Source: Burkholderia sp. BCC0506
GTDB lineage: Bacteria > Pseudomonadota > Gammaproteobacteria > Burkholderiales > Burkholderiaceae
Assembly: GCF_902833145.1 (NCBI RefSeq)
Contig: NZ_CADFEN010000001.1
Location: 311,994 to 375,993 of the forward strand
DNA length: 64,000 nt
Direction of reading: 5' to 3'
Part shown: in pieces, positions 24,995 through 33,802 of the stretch
Layout of the letters: the number at the start of each line of letters is the position of its first letter
Numbering within the stretch: position 1 is the first letter of the stretch
The notes under the pieces: model-generated
What the model saw: only the letters and a program-made list of their open reading frames with translations
Told to the model about the DNA's origin: nothing
The model's database searches: none
Made by a program: the position numbers and the translations under genes

Positions 24995-26173
24995 GTGGGC
25001 AACAGAACCATTCGATTCGCATTTTTCCTGTGCGGGTTTGCGGCATTTCTCAATCTTTATTCGACTCAGGGCATCCTGCACGAGCTCGCCGCGGCATTCG
25101 ACGTAAGCGCCGAACAAGCCGGCCAGGGCATCAGCGCCACCACGTTGGCGGTCGCCATTATCGCTCCGTTCGTCGGCGCGCTGGCCGCCCGCTTCGATCG
25201 GCGGACGGTCATTTCGTGCGCCGCCGTGGCGTGCGCGCTTCCCGTTCTCTGGTCGGCGCACGCGGCGAGCTTTTCATCGTTCCTCGCTGCGCGCTTTGCC
25301 GCGGGCATGCTGATGCCGTTCATCTTCGCGATCTCGATCGCCTGCATCGGCGAGAACTTCAGCCACGACGCGGCGACGGAAGTCAGTGCGCTCTTCGTCG
25401 CCGGCACGACACTCGGCGGATTCGCCGGGCGCTTCGTGACCAATACCTTGACGTCCGCGTTCGGCTGGCGTCACGCGCTCGACGTCATCGCGTTCCTGTG
25501 TCTCGCAACGGGCGTCGCGATCCACGCGTGCCTGCCGGCGTCCGGCGCCGCGCGGCCGCATGACGAGGGCGCATCGACGCCGCGCTGGAAGCGCTTGACG
25601 CACGGCCCATTGCTCGCGTCGTTTCTGGTCGGCGCATGCGTGCTCGCATCGCAGGTCGCGACGTTCACCTTCGTCGGCTTGCGACTGGCCCGTGCGCCGT
25701 TTGGCTTCGATACGGTCGAGATCGGCGCGATCTATGCGGTATTTCTCGTCGCGGTCGTCGTCACGCCGCTCGCCGGGCGCGTCGCGGCGCAACGTGGCCC
25801 GCGCGACCTCGCCCTTGCGGCGACCGGGCTCGCGATCGTCGGTGCGTTGCTGACGCTGTCGGGCAGTGTCATCGCGATCCTGACCGGGCTCGCGCTCAGT
25901 TCGACCGCGGTGTTCGTCGAGCAGGCGTCGGCCAATGCGTTCATCTCGCGGGTGGCACGGGATGCAAGATCGACGGCGATCGGCATTTACCTTTCCTTCT
26001 ATTACTTTGGCGGAAGTCTCGGCTCGGTCTTGCCCGTTCCTGCCTGGAATCGCTGGGGCTGGCTGGGCTGCGTCGCATTCGTCGTCGGTGCGCAGGCGTG
26101 CGCCGGCGCGCTCGTGTTTTTCTTCTGGCGGGCGACGCCGGCCGCCGACGCTGCTCGCCCGAAGTCAGGCTGA
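24995..26173 (+). CDS. MFS transporter
   Basis: A 392-aa twelve-helix transporter of the YnfM/NepI-like drug:H+ antiporter type: FLNLYSTQGILHELAAAFDV in the first loop, GALAARFDRRTVI (motif A) and AGMLMPFIFAISIACIGENF in helix 4. The start is GTG 24995, just before the first helix, with only a weak upstream ribosome site. Its 3' end overlaps the convergent ATP-grasp gene by nine bases. With the neighbouring LysR gene it could export the product of the ligase cluster to its right, though this is context only. Confidence 0.87.
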   Translation: MGNRTIRFAFFLCGFAAFLNLYSTQGILHELAAAFDVSAEQAGQGISATTLAVAIIAPFVGALAARFDRRTVISCAAVACALPVLWSAHAASFSSFLAARFAAGMLMPFIFAISIACIGENFSHDAATEVSALFVAGTTLGGFAGRFVTNTLTSAFGWRHALDVIAFLCLATGVAIHACLPASGAARPHDEGASTPRWKRLTHGPLLASFLVGACVLASQVATFTFVGLRLARAPFGFDTVEIGAIYAVFLVAVVVTPLAGRVAAQRGPRDLALAATGLAIVGALLTLSGSVIAILTGLALSSTAVFVEQASANAFISRVARDARSTAIGIYLSFYYFGGSLGSVLPVPAWNRWGWLGCVAFVVGAQACAGALVFFFWRATPAADAARPKSG

Positions 26174-27373
26174 CTCGGTAGTCGATTTCAACTCACCGCG
26201 CTCGGCGGCCGAGCCCGCGTCGTCCGCCGCACCGTGCACAACCGGCAACGCAACCCGCACATAAAGAAACGCGCGCCGTTCGCGATCGGGCAGTACTTGC
26301 GGCCCGTAGTTGATCCTGAGCACCCCGTCGTCGATCTCGCCGGCCTGCGCGAAACGCCACGCACCGGGATCGCTGTCGAGCAGGAATTCGGCGCGCGCAT
26401 ACGCGTGCGGCTCGAACAGCTCGGGGATCGTCACCGTCTTTCCGTCGAGCTTGTCGAGCAACGCTTCGACCACGTTGAAGCCGTAGCCGTCGCGCACGAT
26501 GTCGCAGATGAAGCTGCCCGCGATGCGCGGATTCAGCTCGATCACGTGCGGCACGCCGTCGTGCACGATGCAGTCGAGATGCACGGGCCCCCACGTGAGC
26601 CCGGCGGCGGCCGTCGCCTGCGCGCCCACGTCGATCAGCGCGCGCAGCGTGTCGGCGTCGAGATCGAGTTCCGACGTGTACCCGCGTTCGAGAAAACCGG
26701 CGCCATGCCGTTTCAGCTTGCGCAACGCACCGACGTAGCGGCCGTCGAAATACTCGACGCAGTATTCGCTGCCTTCCAGGAATTCCTCGACGACGACGCG
26801 TTCGGTCGCAAGCGAGGGGGCGTCGGCCTGCACGGCGGCGAGCGCGTCGAGCTGCGCACGCACGGCGGCGATGTCCTCGCAGCGGCGCACGCCGTCGCTC
26901 GCGGAGCCTTCCGACGGTTTGACGACGACCGGAAAGCGCAACGGGGCGGCCGCGGCCGCGAGCGCCGCCGGTGCGGCCAGCGTACCCGCGACGAATTGCG
27001 CGGCCGGGATGCCGTGCGCGGCGAGCAATGCCTTCTGGTTCGACTTCGACACCGCGTGCGCGACGTTCCGGGCATCGGGGCCGGGCAGCCCGAGCGCGTC
27101 GGCCACCCAGGCCGCGGTGCGCGCATAGGTGTCGTGCGCGGTCGTCACGCGCAGCGTGTCGAGTTCGTCCGCGAAGCGCGCACGCAGCCAGCCGGCGAGC
27201 GGGCCGGCGTCGGGTGCGAGGTTGACGGTCTCGACGCCGTCGGGAAACACGCCGTCGAGACGGTGGCCGGGCGCGGTGATGACGGTCACGGCCACCTGGC
27301 GCGCGAGGGCGGCGCGCACCAGCGCGACGCTGCTGCCCGTGGCGCGTGCGCCGATCACGATGAGTCGCTTCAT
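26165..27373 (-). CDS. ATP-grasp carboxylate-amine ligase (first of two)
   Basis: A 402-aa ATP-grasp enzyme that would activate a carboxylate as acyl phosphate and join it to an amine. Visible are the N-terminal pre-ATP-grasp Rossmann-like segment (MKRLIVIGARATGSS), the ATP-binding VVKPSEGSASDG with Lys152, the EEFLEGSEY segment at 196-204, and the metal-binding IELNPRIAG with Glu279 and Asn281. It is not a recognisable PurK, carbamoyl-phosphate synthase or D-Ala-D-Ala ligase. Relatives include L-amino-acid ligases that make dipeptides or siderophore amides. The gene precedes the BASS-like transporter on the transcript's far side: that gene ends 37 bp upstream of its start. Confidence 0.85.
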   Translation of the reverse strand: MKRLIVIGARATGSSVALVRAALARQVAVTVITAPGHRLDGVFPDGVETVNLAPDAGPLAGWLRARFADELDTLRVTTAHDTYARTAAWVADALGLPGPDARNVAHAVSKSNQKALLAAHGIPAAQFVAGTLAAPAALAAAAAPLRFPVVVKPSEGSASDGVRRCEDIAAVRAQLDALAAVQADAPSLATERVVVEEFLEGSEYCVEYFDGRYVGALRKLKRHGAGFLERGYTSELDLDADTLRALIDVGAQATAAAGLTWGPVHLDCIVHDGVPHVIELNPRIAGSFICDIVRDGYGFNVVEALLDKLDGKTVTIPELFEPHAYARAEFLLDSDPGAWRFAQAGEIDDGVLRINYGPQVLPDRERRAFLYVRVALPVVHGAADDAGSAAERGELKSTTESA

Positions 27374-27410
27374 GATGGATCCTTGATCGAGGGCGGAAGA
27401 AGAAAGCCGG

Positions 27411-28355
27411 CTAGCGTGCGCGCCTGCGCAGGCGCTGGGCTTCGAGGCGCGGCAGCAGATGCTGGACGACGCGCGGCAGCGTGTAGATCGGCAACTGCGC
27501 GCATGCGAATACGAGCGCCATGGTCGGCGTCGCGGCCAGCCCGAGCGCGGCCCACATCAGCCCGACGTTGCGATTGGCGACGATCAGCGCGACGTTCAGG
27601 CGCGTGCGGACGTCGCCGGGCGTGAGCCCGTACGCGACGATCTGGAAGCCCGCGTTGACGGCGAACGCGAGCGCGATTGCGGTCAACGCACGGTGCGGGG
27701 CGTCGACGATCGACTGCTGCATGCCGGCCATCGTGCCGAGCGCGAATATCAGCAGCGCGACGACGACGATCGCGTCGATCGGCGTTGCATGGCGCGCGAG
27801 CCGTGCGCCGGCAAAGCGCCGCACGAGCAGCGCGACACCCTCCGCGCTGCCGATCAGCAGCGCGAGCCGCAGCGCGAGGCTCGACGGCGAGATCGACACC
27901 GCCGCGTCGTGGCTGAACCACGCGGTCAGCAGCGGTGCGGTCAGCGGCACGAACACCATCGATGCGAGGGTCGCGACGAGCGCGACACTGGCGTCGAGCG
28001 ACAGCATCCGCGCGATCGTCGACGTGCCGCTCGACGGCGGCGCGCAGTACGCGATCACCAGTGCGACGACCCAGTCGTACGGCAGGCCGGCGAGCCGCGC
28101 GGCGATGCCGAGCGCGACCGGGCACGCGATCATCGTCATCGCGGGCAGCAGCAGCGACACGGCGGGCCGCCGCGCCACCGCGCGCACGGCGCTCGGCTCG
28201 ACGCGCAGCAGCGTGCCGAGCACGAACAGGAACACGGTAACGGGCATCAGCGGCCGCGCGACGTCCGCGAGCGGCGGCACCAGCAGCCCGAGGCCGACGC
28301 CGCACGCGAGCACGGTCGGGCCCCGCCGCACGAGCGCGGCGATCAGTGCTCGCAC
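27411..28355 (-). CDS. Bile acid:sodium symporter-family transporter
   Basis: A 314-aa polytopic inner-membrane protein of the BASS/arsenical-resistance-3 fold, with about ten hydrophobic helices in two pseudo-repeats. The polar AYCAPPSSGTSTIARM in one half and VANRNVGLMWAALGL in the other correspond to crossover-region motifs. It is the first gene of a minus-strand pair with the ATP-grasp ligase and diverges from a LysR gene. BASS relatives move organic anions with sodium; here uptake of a precursor or export of a product is possible (inference). Confidence 0.8.
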   Translation of the reverse strand: MRALIAALVRRGPTVLACGVGLGLLVPPLADVARPLMPVTVFLFVLGTLLRVEPSAVRAVARRPAVSLLLPAMTMIACPVALGIAARLAGLPYDWVVALVIAYCAPPSSGTSTIARMLSLDASVALVATLASMVFVPLTAPLLTAWFSHDAAVSISPSSLALRLALLIGSAEGVALLVRRFAGARLARHATPIDAIVVVALLIFALGTMAGMQQSIVDAPHRALTAIALAFAVNAGFQIVAYGLTPGDVRTRLNVALIVANRNVGLMWAALGLAATPTMALVFACAQLPIYTLPRVVQHLLPRLEAQRLRRRAR

Positions 28356-28519
28356 GGGCGCACCTCAGGCTGGCGACGAGCGGGAGTGAAGTCGAAACAG
28401 GCGGCGGACGGCATGCGGATTCCTTGGACGGGGCGGCAGCACGGAATACGCGCTAGGCTAATCCGGATGATGAGCGAAGTAAAATGATATAAACTGAATC
28501 GGTAACGAGAGAAAATGAT

Positions 28520-29395
28520 ATGAACATCCCTTTGCTCGAAACGTTCCGGGCCGTCGTGCAGGAAGGCAGCGCGTTGCGCGCGGCCGAACGGCTCGGCTGC
28601 ACGCAATCGAACGTCACGGCGCGGCTGCGTCAGCTCGAGGAATCGCTCGACGCGCCGCTGTTCGACCGGCACGGCAAGCGGCTGGTGCTGAACGATGCCG
28701 GGCGTCGGCTGATGCCGTATTGCGACCGCATCCTGCGTCTCGTCGACGAAGCGACGCAGGTGGTGCGCGACACGCCGGTGGCCCGCAGCTTCCGGCTGGG
28801 ATCGATGGAGAGCACGGCCGCCACGCGGCTGCCGGCGCTGGCCGCCGCGCTGAAAGAGCGCGATCCGGCGCTCGGCCTCGTGGTACAGATCGGCAGCGAG
28901 CCGGATCTGGCCGACGCGCTGCTGCGCGGCCGGATCGACGCGGCGCTCACCGCACGCGCGGTCGTGAGGCCCGGGCTGCGTTACGAGCCCGCGTTCGCGG
29001 AAGACATGGTGCTGGTGAGCGCGGCGACCGTCACGCGCCGGCAACTGCTGGCCGACAACACGGTGCGCCTGCTCGCGTTTCACGACGGCTGCCCGTATCG
29101 CGCGGTCGCGGAGCACTGGCTGAAGGCGCGCGGCGTCGCGATCGAATCGGTGTCGTCGTTCGGCACGTTCGGCGCGATCCTCGGCTGCGTGGCGGCCGGA
29201 ATGGGCGTCGCGATCCTGCCGAAGCGGATCACGGTCGAACACGTGGCGCGCAAGGAGCTGCGCACGCATGCGTTCGACGATCTCGACAGCGTGACGACCT
29301 ACCTCGTCACGCCCGACGAAGCGCCGGCCTTGCCCGAACTCGACGCGTTGCGCGCGGTGCTCGGCCGGCAGGCGGGGGCGCTGCTCGCGCGCTGA
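28520..29395 (+). CDS. LysR family transcriptional regulator
   Basis: A 291-aa LysR regulator: LLETFRAVVQEGSALRAAER, LGCTQSNVTARLRQLEESLD, LFDRHGKRLVLNDAGRRL. It lies between the two ATP-grasp transcription units, divergent from the transporter-ligase pair and convergent with the second ligase (18-bp gap), so it is the likely pathway regulator. The ten-base sequence AAAATGATAT occurs twice upstream, at 28481-28490 and 28512-28521, the second overlapping the start codon; this could be a regulator-binding repeat. Confidence 0.9.
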   Translation: MNIPLLETFRAVVQEGSALRAAERLGCTQSNVTARLRQLEESLDAPLFDRHGKRLVLNDAGRRLMPYCDRILRLVDEATQVVRDTPVARSFRLGSMESTAATRLPALAAALKERDPALGLVVQIGSEPDLADALLRGRIDAALTARAVVRPGLRYEPAFAEDMVLVSAATVTRRQLLADNTVRLLAFHDGCPYRAVAEHWLKARGVAIESVSSFGTFGAILGCVAAGMGVAILPKRITVEHVARKELRTHAFDDLDSVTTYLVTPDEAPALPELDALRAVLGRQAGALLAR

Positions 29396-29413
29396 CACGA
29401 GTACGCGGCGGCC

Positions 29414-30682
29414 CTATGCCGGCGCGACCGCACGTTCATCCGCGAAGAAATCGGCCTCGATTTCGCGAATCCGCCGGCAATCCTCGAGCAGCCGCTCGAA
29501 CGTCGGGCTGTACAGGCCGACCGTGCCGAGCGCCGTCTGCAAGTCGGTGGTCACGCGCAGCGTGTCGCCGACCTTGATCCACTGCTTGAGGCCGACGAAC
29601 GACGGCAGCGCCTCGATCGCCTGCCACGTGAAATCCTGCCGCAGCACGCCGTTGCGCGATGACAGCAGCAGCACGTGCCCGCAGTATCCGCGGAAATCCG
29701 TCGGCGCGGTGACGTCGCCGAACAGGCGCTCCGGATGCAGCACCGCTTCGACCGTGGCCGACACGTGATTCTCGCCGCTGACCGCGCTCGTCAGCCGCGG
29801 ATCGAGACTGCCGTGCAGCCGGGCGTTCAGCTCGACGATCGTCGGGCCGTCGGCCGTATCGAACAGCTCCAGATGGGTCGGCCCGAAACGCACGTCCAGC
29901 GCGTCGAGCACGTCGGCCGCGTAGTCGAGCAGCGGTGCGTAGCGCGGGTCGGCATGGTTCAGCACCAGCATCTTGTCGAGCCGCGGCGCGTGCGTGCGAT
30001 CGCGATGCACTTCCCACAGGCTGACCACGCGATGGCGGCCCTCGAACGACACCGAATCGACGATGTATTCCTGCCCCTCGGAATAGTGCTGGATCACGAT
30101 GTCGTCGTTCGGCTGGTTGTACAGCGACCGGGTGGCCAACACGTCGCGCGCGGCGGCCTCGACCTGCGCGAGCGTCCGGCAGATCTTCACGCCGGCCACA
30201 CCCGCGCTGCGCGCCGGCTTCACGACGAGCGGCAGCGTGCCCTGCGCGCGCGCCCAATCGAGCGTTTCATCGACCGACGTGCTGTGGAAGTGCGCCGGCG
30301 CGCGCAGCCCGGCCTGGCGAATGCGTTCGTTCATCGCGAACTTGTCGCGGCGCGCGGCGGAGGTCGCGAGCGGATTGCGAAACGGCACGTCGAGCCGTTC
30401 GGCCAGCGTGTCGGCCAGCTCGAGCGCCGCGTCGAGGCCGTGCAGCACCGCGCCGATCCGCAGGTCGCTCAGCTGCGCGAGCGTCGCGTCGATGTCGCCG
30501 CGATGCTGGACCTGGCGGATGTAGTCGGACGGCACGAACTGGTTCCGGTAGATGTCCGGCAGATCGGGATCGCTGATCACATGCGCGCAACGGATGCCGT
30601 ATGCGCGAAACGCGGGGGCCAGGTAGGCGGCGGTCGACGCGCCGTCGACGATCAGGACGGTATCGATGAAGCGATGCGGCAT
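29414..30682 (-). CDS. ATP-grasp L-amino acid ligase-like enzyme (second of two)
   Basis: A 422-aa ATP-grasp ligase distinct from the one at 26165. It has the ATP-binding VVKPARSAGVAGVKICR with Lys155 in the glycine-rich-loop style of BacD-type L-amino-acid ligases, a QHYSEGQEYIVDSVS segment at 198-212, and the metal-binding triad region FGPTHLELF (Glu272) and IVELNARLHG (Glu284, Asn286). Such enzymes make alpha-dipeptides or peptide-like amides without NRPS. The start ATG 30682 has GAGGA at five bases. It lies 53 bp downstream of the DHA2 exporter gene on the same strand, suggesting coupled synthesis and export. Confidence 0.87.
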   Translation of the reverse strand: MPHRFIDTVLIVDGASTAAYLAPAFRAYGIRCAHVISDPDLPDIYRNQFVPSDYIRQVQHRGDIDATLAQLSDLRIGAVLHGLDAALELADTLAERLDVPFRNPLATSAARRDKFAMNERIRQAGLRAPAHFHSTSVDETLDWARAQGTLPLVVKPARSAGVAGVKICRTLAQVEAAARDVLATRSLYNQPNDDIVIQHYSEGQEYIVDSVSFEGRHRVVSLWEVHRDRTHAPRLDKMLVLNHADPRYAPLLDYAADVLDALDVRFGPTHLELFDTADGPTIVELNARLHGSLDPRLTSAVSGENHVSATVEAVLHPERLFGDVTAPTDFRGYCGHVLLLSSRNGVLRQDFTWQAIEALPSFVGLKQWIKVGDTLRVTTDLQTALGTVGLYSPTFERLLEDCRRIREIEADFFADERAVAPA

Positions 30683-30735
30683 GGATTCCTCGCTCGGATG
30701 GGGGATCGGTTGAAGGATGTCAGGGGGCAGCGTGC

Positions 30736-32178
30736 TCAGGCCCGCGTGCCGGTAGCAGGTGTGTCGCGAGGCCAGCGCGCGGCCAGCGCGATACAGATCG
30801 CGACGAGCGCGGCCGCGACGGCGAACGCGCGCGCCGCGCCGGCCACGATTGCCGCGCCCTCGCCGGCGACCAGCGCGCCGAGTGCCGCGACGCCGATCGC
30901 GGCACCGACCTGGCGCGCGGTATTGAGGATCGCGGACGCGGTGGCCGAGCGGCCGGCCTCGACGCTGCCGAGCATCGTCGACGTCAGCGCGGGAATCGCG
31001 ATCCCGCCGCCGATCGCCATCGCCGCGAGCCCGGGCGCGAGCAGCACGTACGGCGTGTGCGCGGCGAGCGTCTGCCACAGCCACGCGTAGCCGGCGAGCG
31101 ACACGGCAAGGCCGACGATGACGGTCGCGCGGAATCCGTAGCGAACCGCGAGCCGTGCGCTCGCGATGTTGGCGAGCATGATGATCGTGAGCGGCGCGAG
31201 CGCGAGCCCCGATTCGGTCGCCGTGAAGCCGCGCGCATTCTGGAAATAGACGCTGAGCGAGAAGATCAGCCCGTAGAACGCCGCATTCGTGACCGCGCCG
31301 ATCGCGAGCACCCCCGGCACGCGCGCGATCCGGAAGAACGCGAGCTGCAGCATCGGCGCGGGCACGCGCCGCTCGATCGCGACGAACGACGCGCCGAGTA
31401 AGACCGACGCGATCAGCGCGCCGGCCGCATACGGGTCATCCAGTCCGTGCGCGCCGGCCCGGATGATCGCGCCCGTCAGCAGACCGAGCACGAGCACCGC
31501 GACGATCTGGCCGGCCGGATCGAACAGCCGCGTGCGCGCGGCGGCCGAATCCCGCACGTGGCGCAGCGTGAGCCAGAGCCCGAGCGCACAGATCGGCAGG
31601 TTGATGAAGAAGATCGCGCGCCAGCCGAGCGAATCGATCAGCAGGCCGCCGAGCGTCGGCCCGGCCGCGCTGATCGCGCCGCCCGTCGCGCTCCACCACG
31701 CGACGGCCTTCACGCGCGCGGCGGTATCGTCGGCGCAGGCATGCGTGATGAGCGCGAGCGACGTGGGCAGGATCATCGCGGCGCCGACGCCTTGCGCGAC
31801 CCGCGCGACGATCAGTGCCGCCAGCGACGGTGCGAGCGCGCAGCCGAGCGACGCGAACAGGAACAGCGCAAGACCGTATGCAAACAGCCGGCGGCTGCCG
31901 AAGCGGTCGGCCAGCGTGCCCGACGTCAGCAGCAGCGCGGCGAACGACAGCGTGTACGCATCGACGATCCATTGCAGCCCGTGGACGCTCGATCCGAACG
32001 CGTGACCGAGGCTCGGGATCGCGACGTTGACGACGGTCACGTCGAGCTGGACGATCGCGAAGCCGAGGCTCGCGGCCGCGACGGTTGGGAAGAGGGCGCG
32101 CAGCGACGTGCGGGGCGATTCCGCGGTGGCGGTCGGTGCACGGTCGACGCGGTCGAGGGCCGGGGCGCGATCGCTCAT
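30736..32178 (-). CDS. MFS transporter, DHA2 (EmrB/QacA, 14-helix) family
   Basis: A 480-aa drug:H+ antiporter-2 type exporter. The first helix carries QLDVTVVNVAIPSL (motif D1), followed by QWIVDAYTLSFAALLLTSG and LADRFGSRRLF (motif A); about fourteen hydrophobic helices are present. It is transcribed with the ATP-grasp ligase downstream and diverges from the 2-oxoglutarate oxygenase. Pairing of a DHA2 exporter with a dipeptide-type ligase is the usual arrangement for self-resistance and export (as for bacilysin BacE; here inference). Confidence 0.9.
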   Translation of the reverse strand: MSDRAPALDRVDRAPTATAESPRTSLRALFPTVAAASLGFAIVQLDVTVVNVAIPSLGHAFGSSVHGLQWIVDAYTLSFAALLLTSGTLADRFGSRRLFAYGLALFLFASLGCALAPSLAALIVARVAQGVGAAMILPTSLALITHACADDTAARVKAVAWWSATGGAISAAGPTLGGLLIDSLGWRAIFFINLPICALGLWLTLRHVRDSAAARTRLFDPAGQIVAVLVLGLLTGAIIRAGAHGLDDPYAAGALIASVLLGASFVAIERRVPAPMLQLAFFRIARVPGVLAIGAVTNAAFYGLIFSLSVYFQNARGFTATESGLALAPLTIIMLANIASARLAVRYGFRATVIVGLAVSLAGYAWLWQTLAAHTPYVLLAPGLAAMAIGGGIAIPALTSTMLGSVEAGRSATASAILNTARQVGAAIGVAALGALVAGEGAAIVAGAARAFAVAAALVAICIALAARWPRDTPATGTRA

Positions 32179-32585
32179 CGCGGCTTCCGGTGCGTGCGGG
32201 ACGTGCAGGACGTGCGGTGCGGCAGGCGGTATCGATGCATTCTGGCGGGTTCCCGTATGGCGGATGAAGGAAGCCGGCTGCCCGTCGGGCAGCCGGCCGC
32301 ATCGTCGAATCCGACAGAAAACTAGCATCGACCCGTTGGCGAATACAAATAATAAGCAGCGATTTTTTAACAAGTATTCGTGTTAAAGGGCGGTGCAAGG
32401 GACGTGAACCGGTTCCTTCCGCATTGCTGAACATATATCGATAATTTTCGTTTGCAATCGAATTAATATCATTTCGCAATGCAATGACGGTCTCCTAGTC
32501 TTGTCGAGCGCTTCGCCCCGAGGACGGCGGCGCGCGGCGGCGATGCCACGCCGCTCTTCGAACCGGATTTTTATACGAGAGACCT
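32179..32585. promoter_or_regulatory. Divergent, AT-rich promoter region of ligase cluster
   Basis: A 407-bp gap between the exporter and the oxygenase genes. Its middle, about 32330-32480, is far more AT-rich than its surroundings. It contains an inverted repeat TTAACA-N8-TGTTAA at 32367-32386 that could be an operator for the nearby LysR protein. The oxygenase gene has a GAGAG ribosome site. No gene is supportable here. Confidence 0.45.
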
Positions 32586-33707
32586 ATGACCTATCTCGCA
32601 GATGCACGCATCGCTTTGACGGCAGCGGAATCCGCTCATATCCGCAAGACGCTCGGCGCGCTGGATTACGACCCGGCCGGCGGCGCAGGCTACATCAGCG
32701 CAGTCCGCAAGCTGGCCTACAACGCGTTTCCCGACCGGATCGTCGACGCATTCGACCGGGCGAAGGCGCCGACCGCGGACGCGCACGGCTCGATCGAGAT
32801 CGACAACCTGCCGATCGACGGCGACGTGAACGGCAGCCCGCGGTTCGAGGAAACCGGCCGCTCGTTCAAGGCCGGCGTGCTGAGCGAGAACGTGCTGGTT
32901 GCGCTGAGCACGCTGGCCGGCGAACCGTACTCGATCGCGCACGAGGGCCGCGAGCTGGTGAACAACCTGACGCCGCACAAGGCGACCGCGCGCGACTATA
33001 CGGGCCTCGGCTCCGAGGTCGAGCTCGACTTCCATATCGAGAACGCCGCGCAGGCGCACATGCCGGAAGGCGACACGTCGCCGTTCGCGCTGCTGCTGCT
33101 CGGCGTGCGCAGCGAGGCCGGCGGCGGCCCGTACACACGGCTCGCCGATGCGCGCCGCGCGCTGCAACTGCTGTCGCCAGAGGACATTGCGCAACTCTAC
33201 GGCGAGCACTACATCATTCGCGTGCCGTACCGGTGGCGCGGCGCGGCGCCGACGCCGCGCGACAACACCGACCTGAGCGCCGTGCTGTCGGGCCCGCTCG
33301 ACGCGCCGCGCGTGACGGTCGCGTTCTATCCGGACATGGTGCTGGCGGTCAACACGCGCGCGCAGGAAGCCTTGGCTAACCTGTATCGCGCGGTGCGCGA
33401 GGTGTCGTTCGGCGTGCAGGTGTCGCCGGGCAAGCTGGTGCTGATCAACAACCACTTCACGCTGCATTCGCGCGACCGCTTCGATCCGCAGTACGACGAA
33501 AACGACCGCGCGTTCCGCTGGGTACAGCGCGTGTTCGTCGCGCGCAGCCTGTGGAATTTCCGTGCGTTCACGCCGCTGCAGGCGCGCGTGTTCGATCCGA
33601 AGGCGCTGTATGCGGGCGAGTCGGCGCAGGCGAGGCATCCGTCGCATGCCGTGCAACCGGCGCCGCAGCGTGCGGCGGCGGTCGATCTCGAAGCGACGCC
33701 TGCGTGA
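32586..33707 (+). CDS. Fe(II)/2-oxoglutarate oxygenase, clavaminate synthase/asparagine oxygenase-like
   Basis: A 373-aa TauD/TfdA-superfamily dioxygenase of the clavaminate-synthase, VioC and AsnO type, which beta-hydroxylate or desaturate free amino acids such as arginine or asparagine. The facial triad is visible: HIE with His150 and Glu152, and the distal His294 in INNHFTLHSRDRF; a 2-oxoglutarate-anchoring arginine follows in RWVQRVFV (Arg315). The GLGSEVELDFHIENA segment is typical of the subgroup. It is the first gene of the plus-strand unit, divergent from exporter and ligase. It probably hydroxylates an amino acid that one of the ligases condenses (inference). Confidence 0.88.
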   Translation: MTYLADARIALTAAESAHIRKTLGALDYDPAGGAGYISAVRKLAYNAFPDRIVDAFDRAKAPTADAHGSIEIDNLPIDGDVNGSPRFEETGRSFKAGVLSENVLVALSTLAGEPYSIAHEGRELVNNLTPHKATARDYTGLGSEVELDFHIENAAQAHMPEGDTSPFALLLLGVRSEAGGGPYTRLADARRALQLLSPEDIAQLYGEHYIIRVPYRWRGAAPTPRDNTDLSAVLSGPLDAPRVTVAFYPDMVLAVNTRAQEALANLYRAVREVSFGVQVSPGKLVLINNHFTLHSRDRFDPQYDENDRAFRWVQRVFVARSLWNFRAFTPLQARVFDPKALYAGESAQARHPSHAVQPAPQRAAAVDLEATPA

Positions 33708-33718
33708 TCGCCCCGGCG

Positions 33719-33756
33719 GGGCGGCGGCCGGCGCCGAACGCTGCCGGCCGCCGCCC
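33719..33756 (+). terminator. Strong 14-bp hairpin after the oxygenase gene
   Basis: A perfect inverted repeat with 14-bp arms (GGGCGGCGGCCGGC at 33719-33732, partner 33743-33756) and a 10-base loop, located 11 bp after the oxygenase stop and 46 bp before the binding-protein start. There is no T-run, so it may attenuate or protect the 3' end of the oxygenase message rather than fully terminate. Confidence 0.5.
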
Positions 33757-33802
33757 GTGCCCGCTTCAAGCATCCTCGAACAAAGACAGGATTCCACAAG
33801 AC

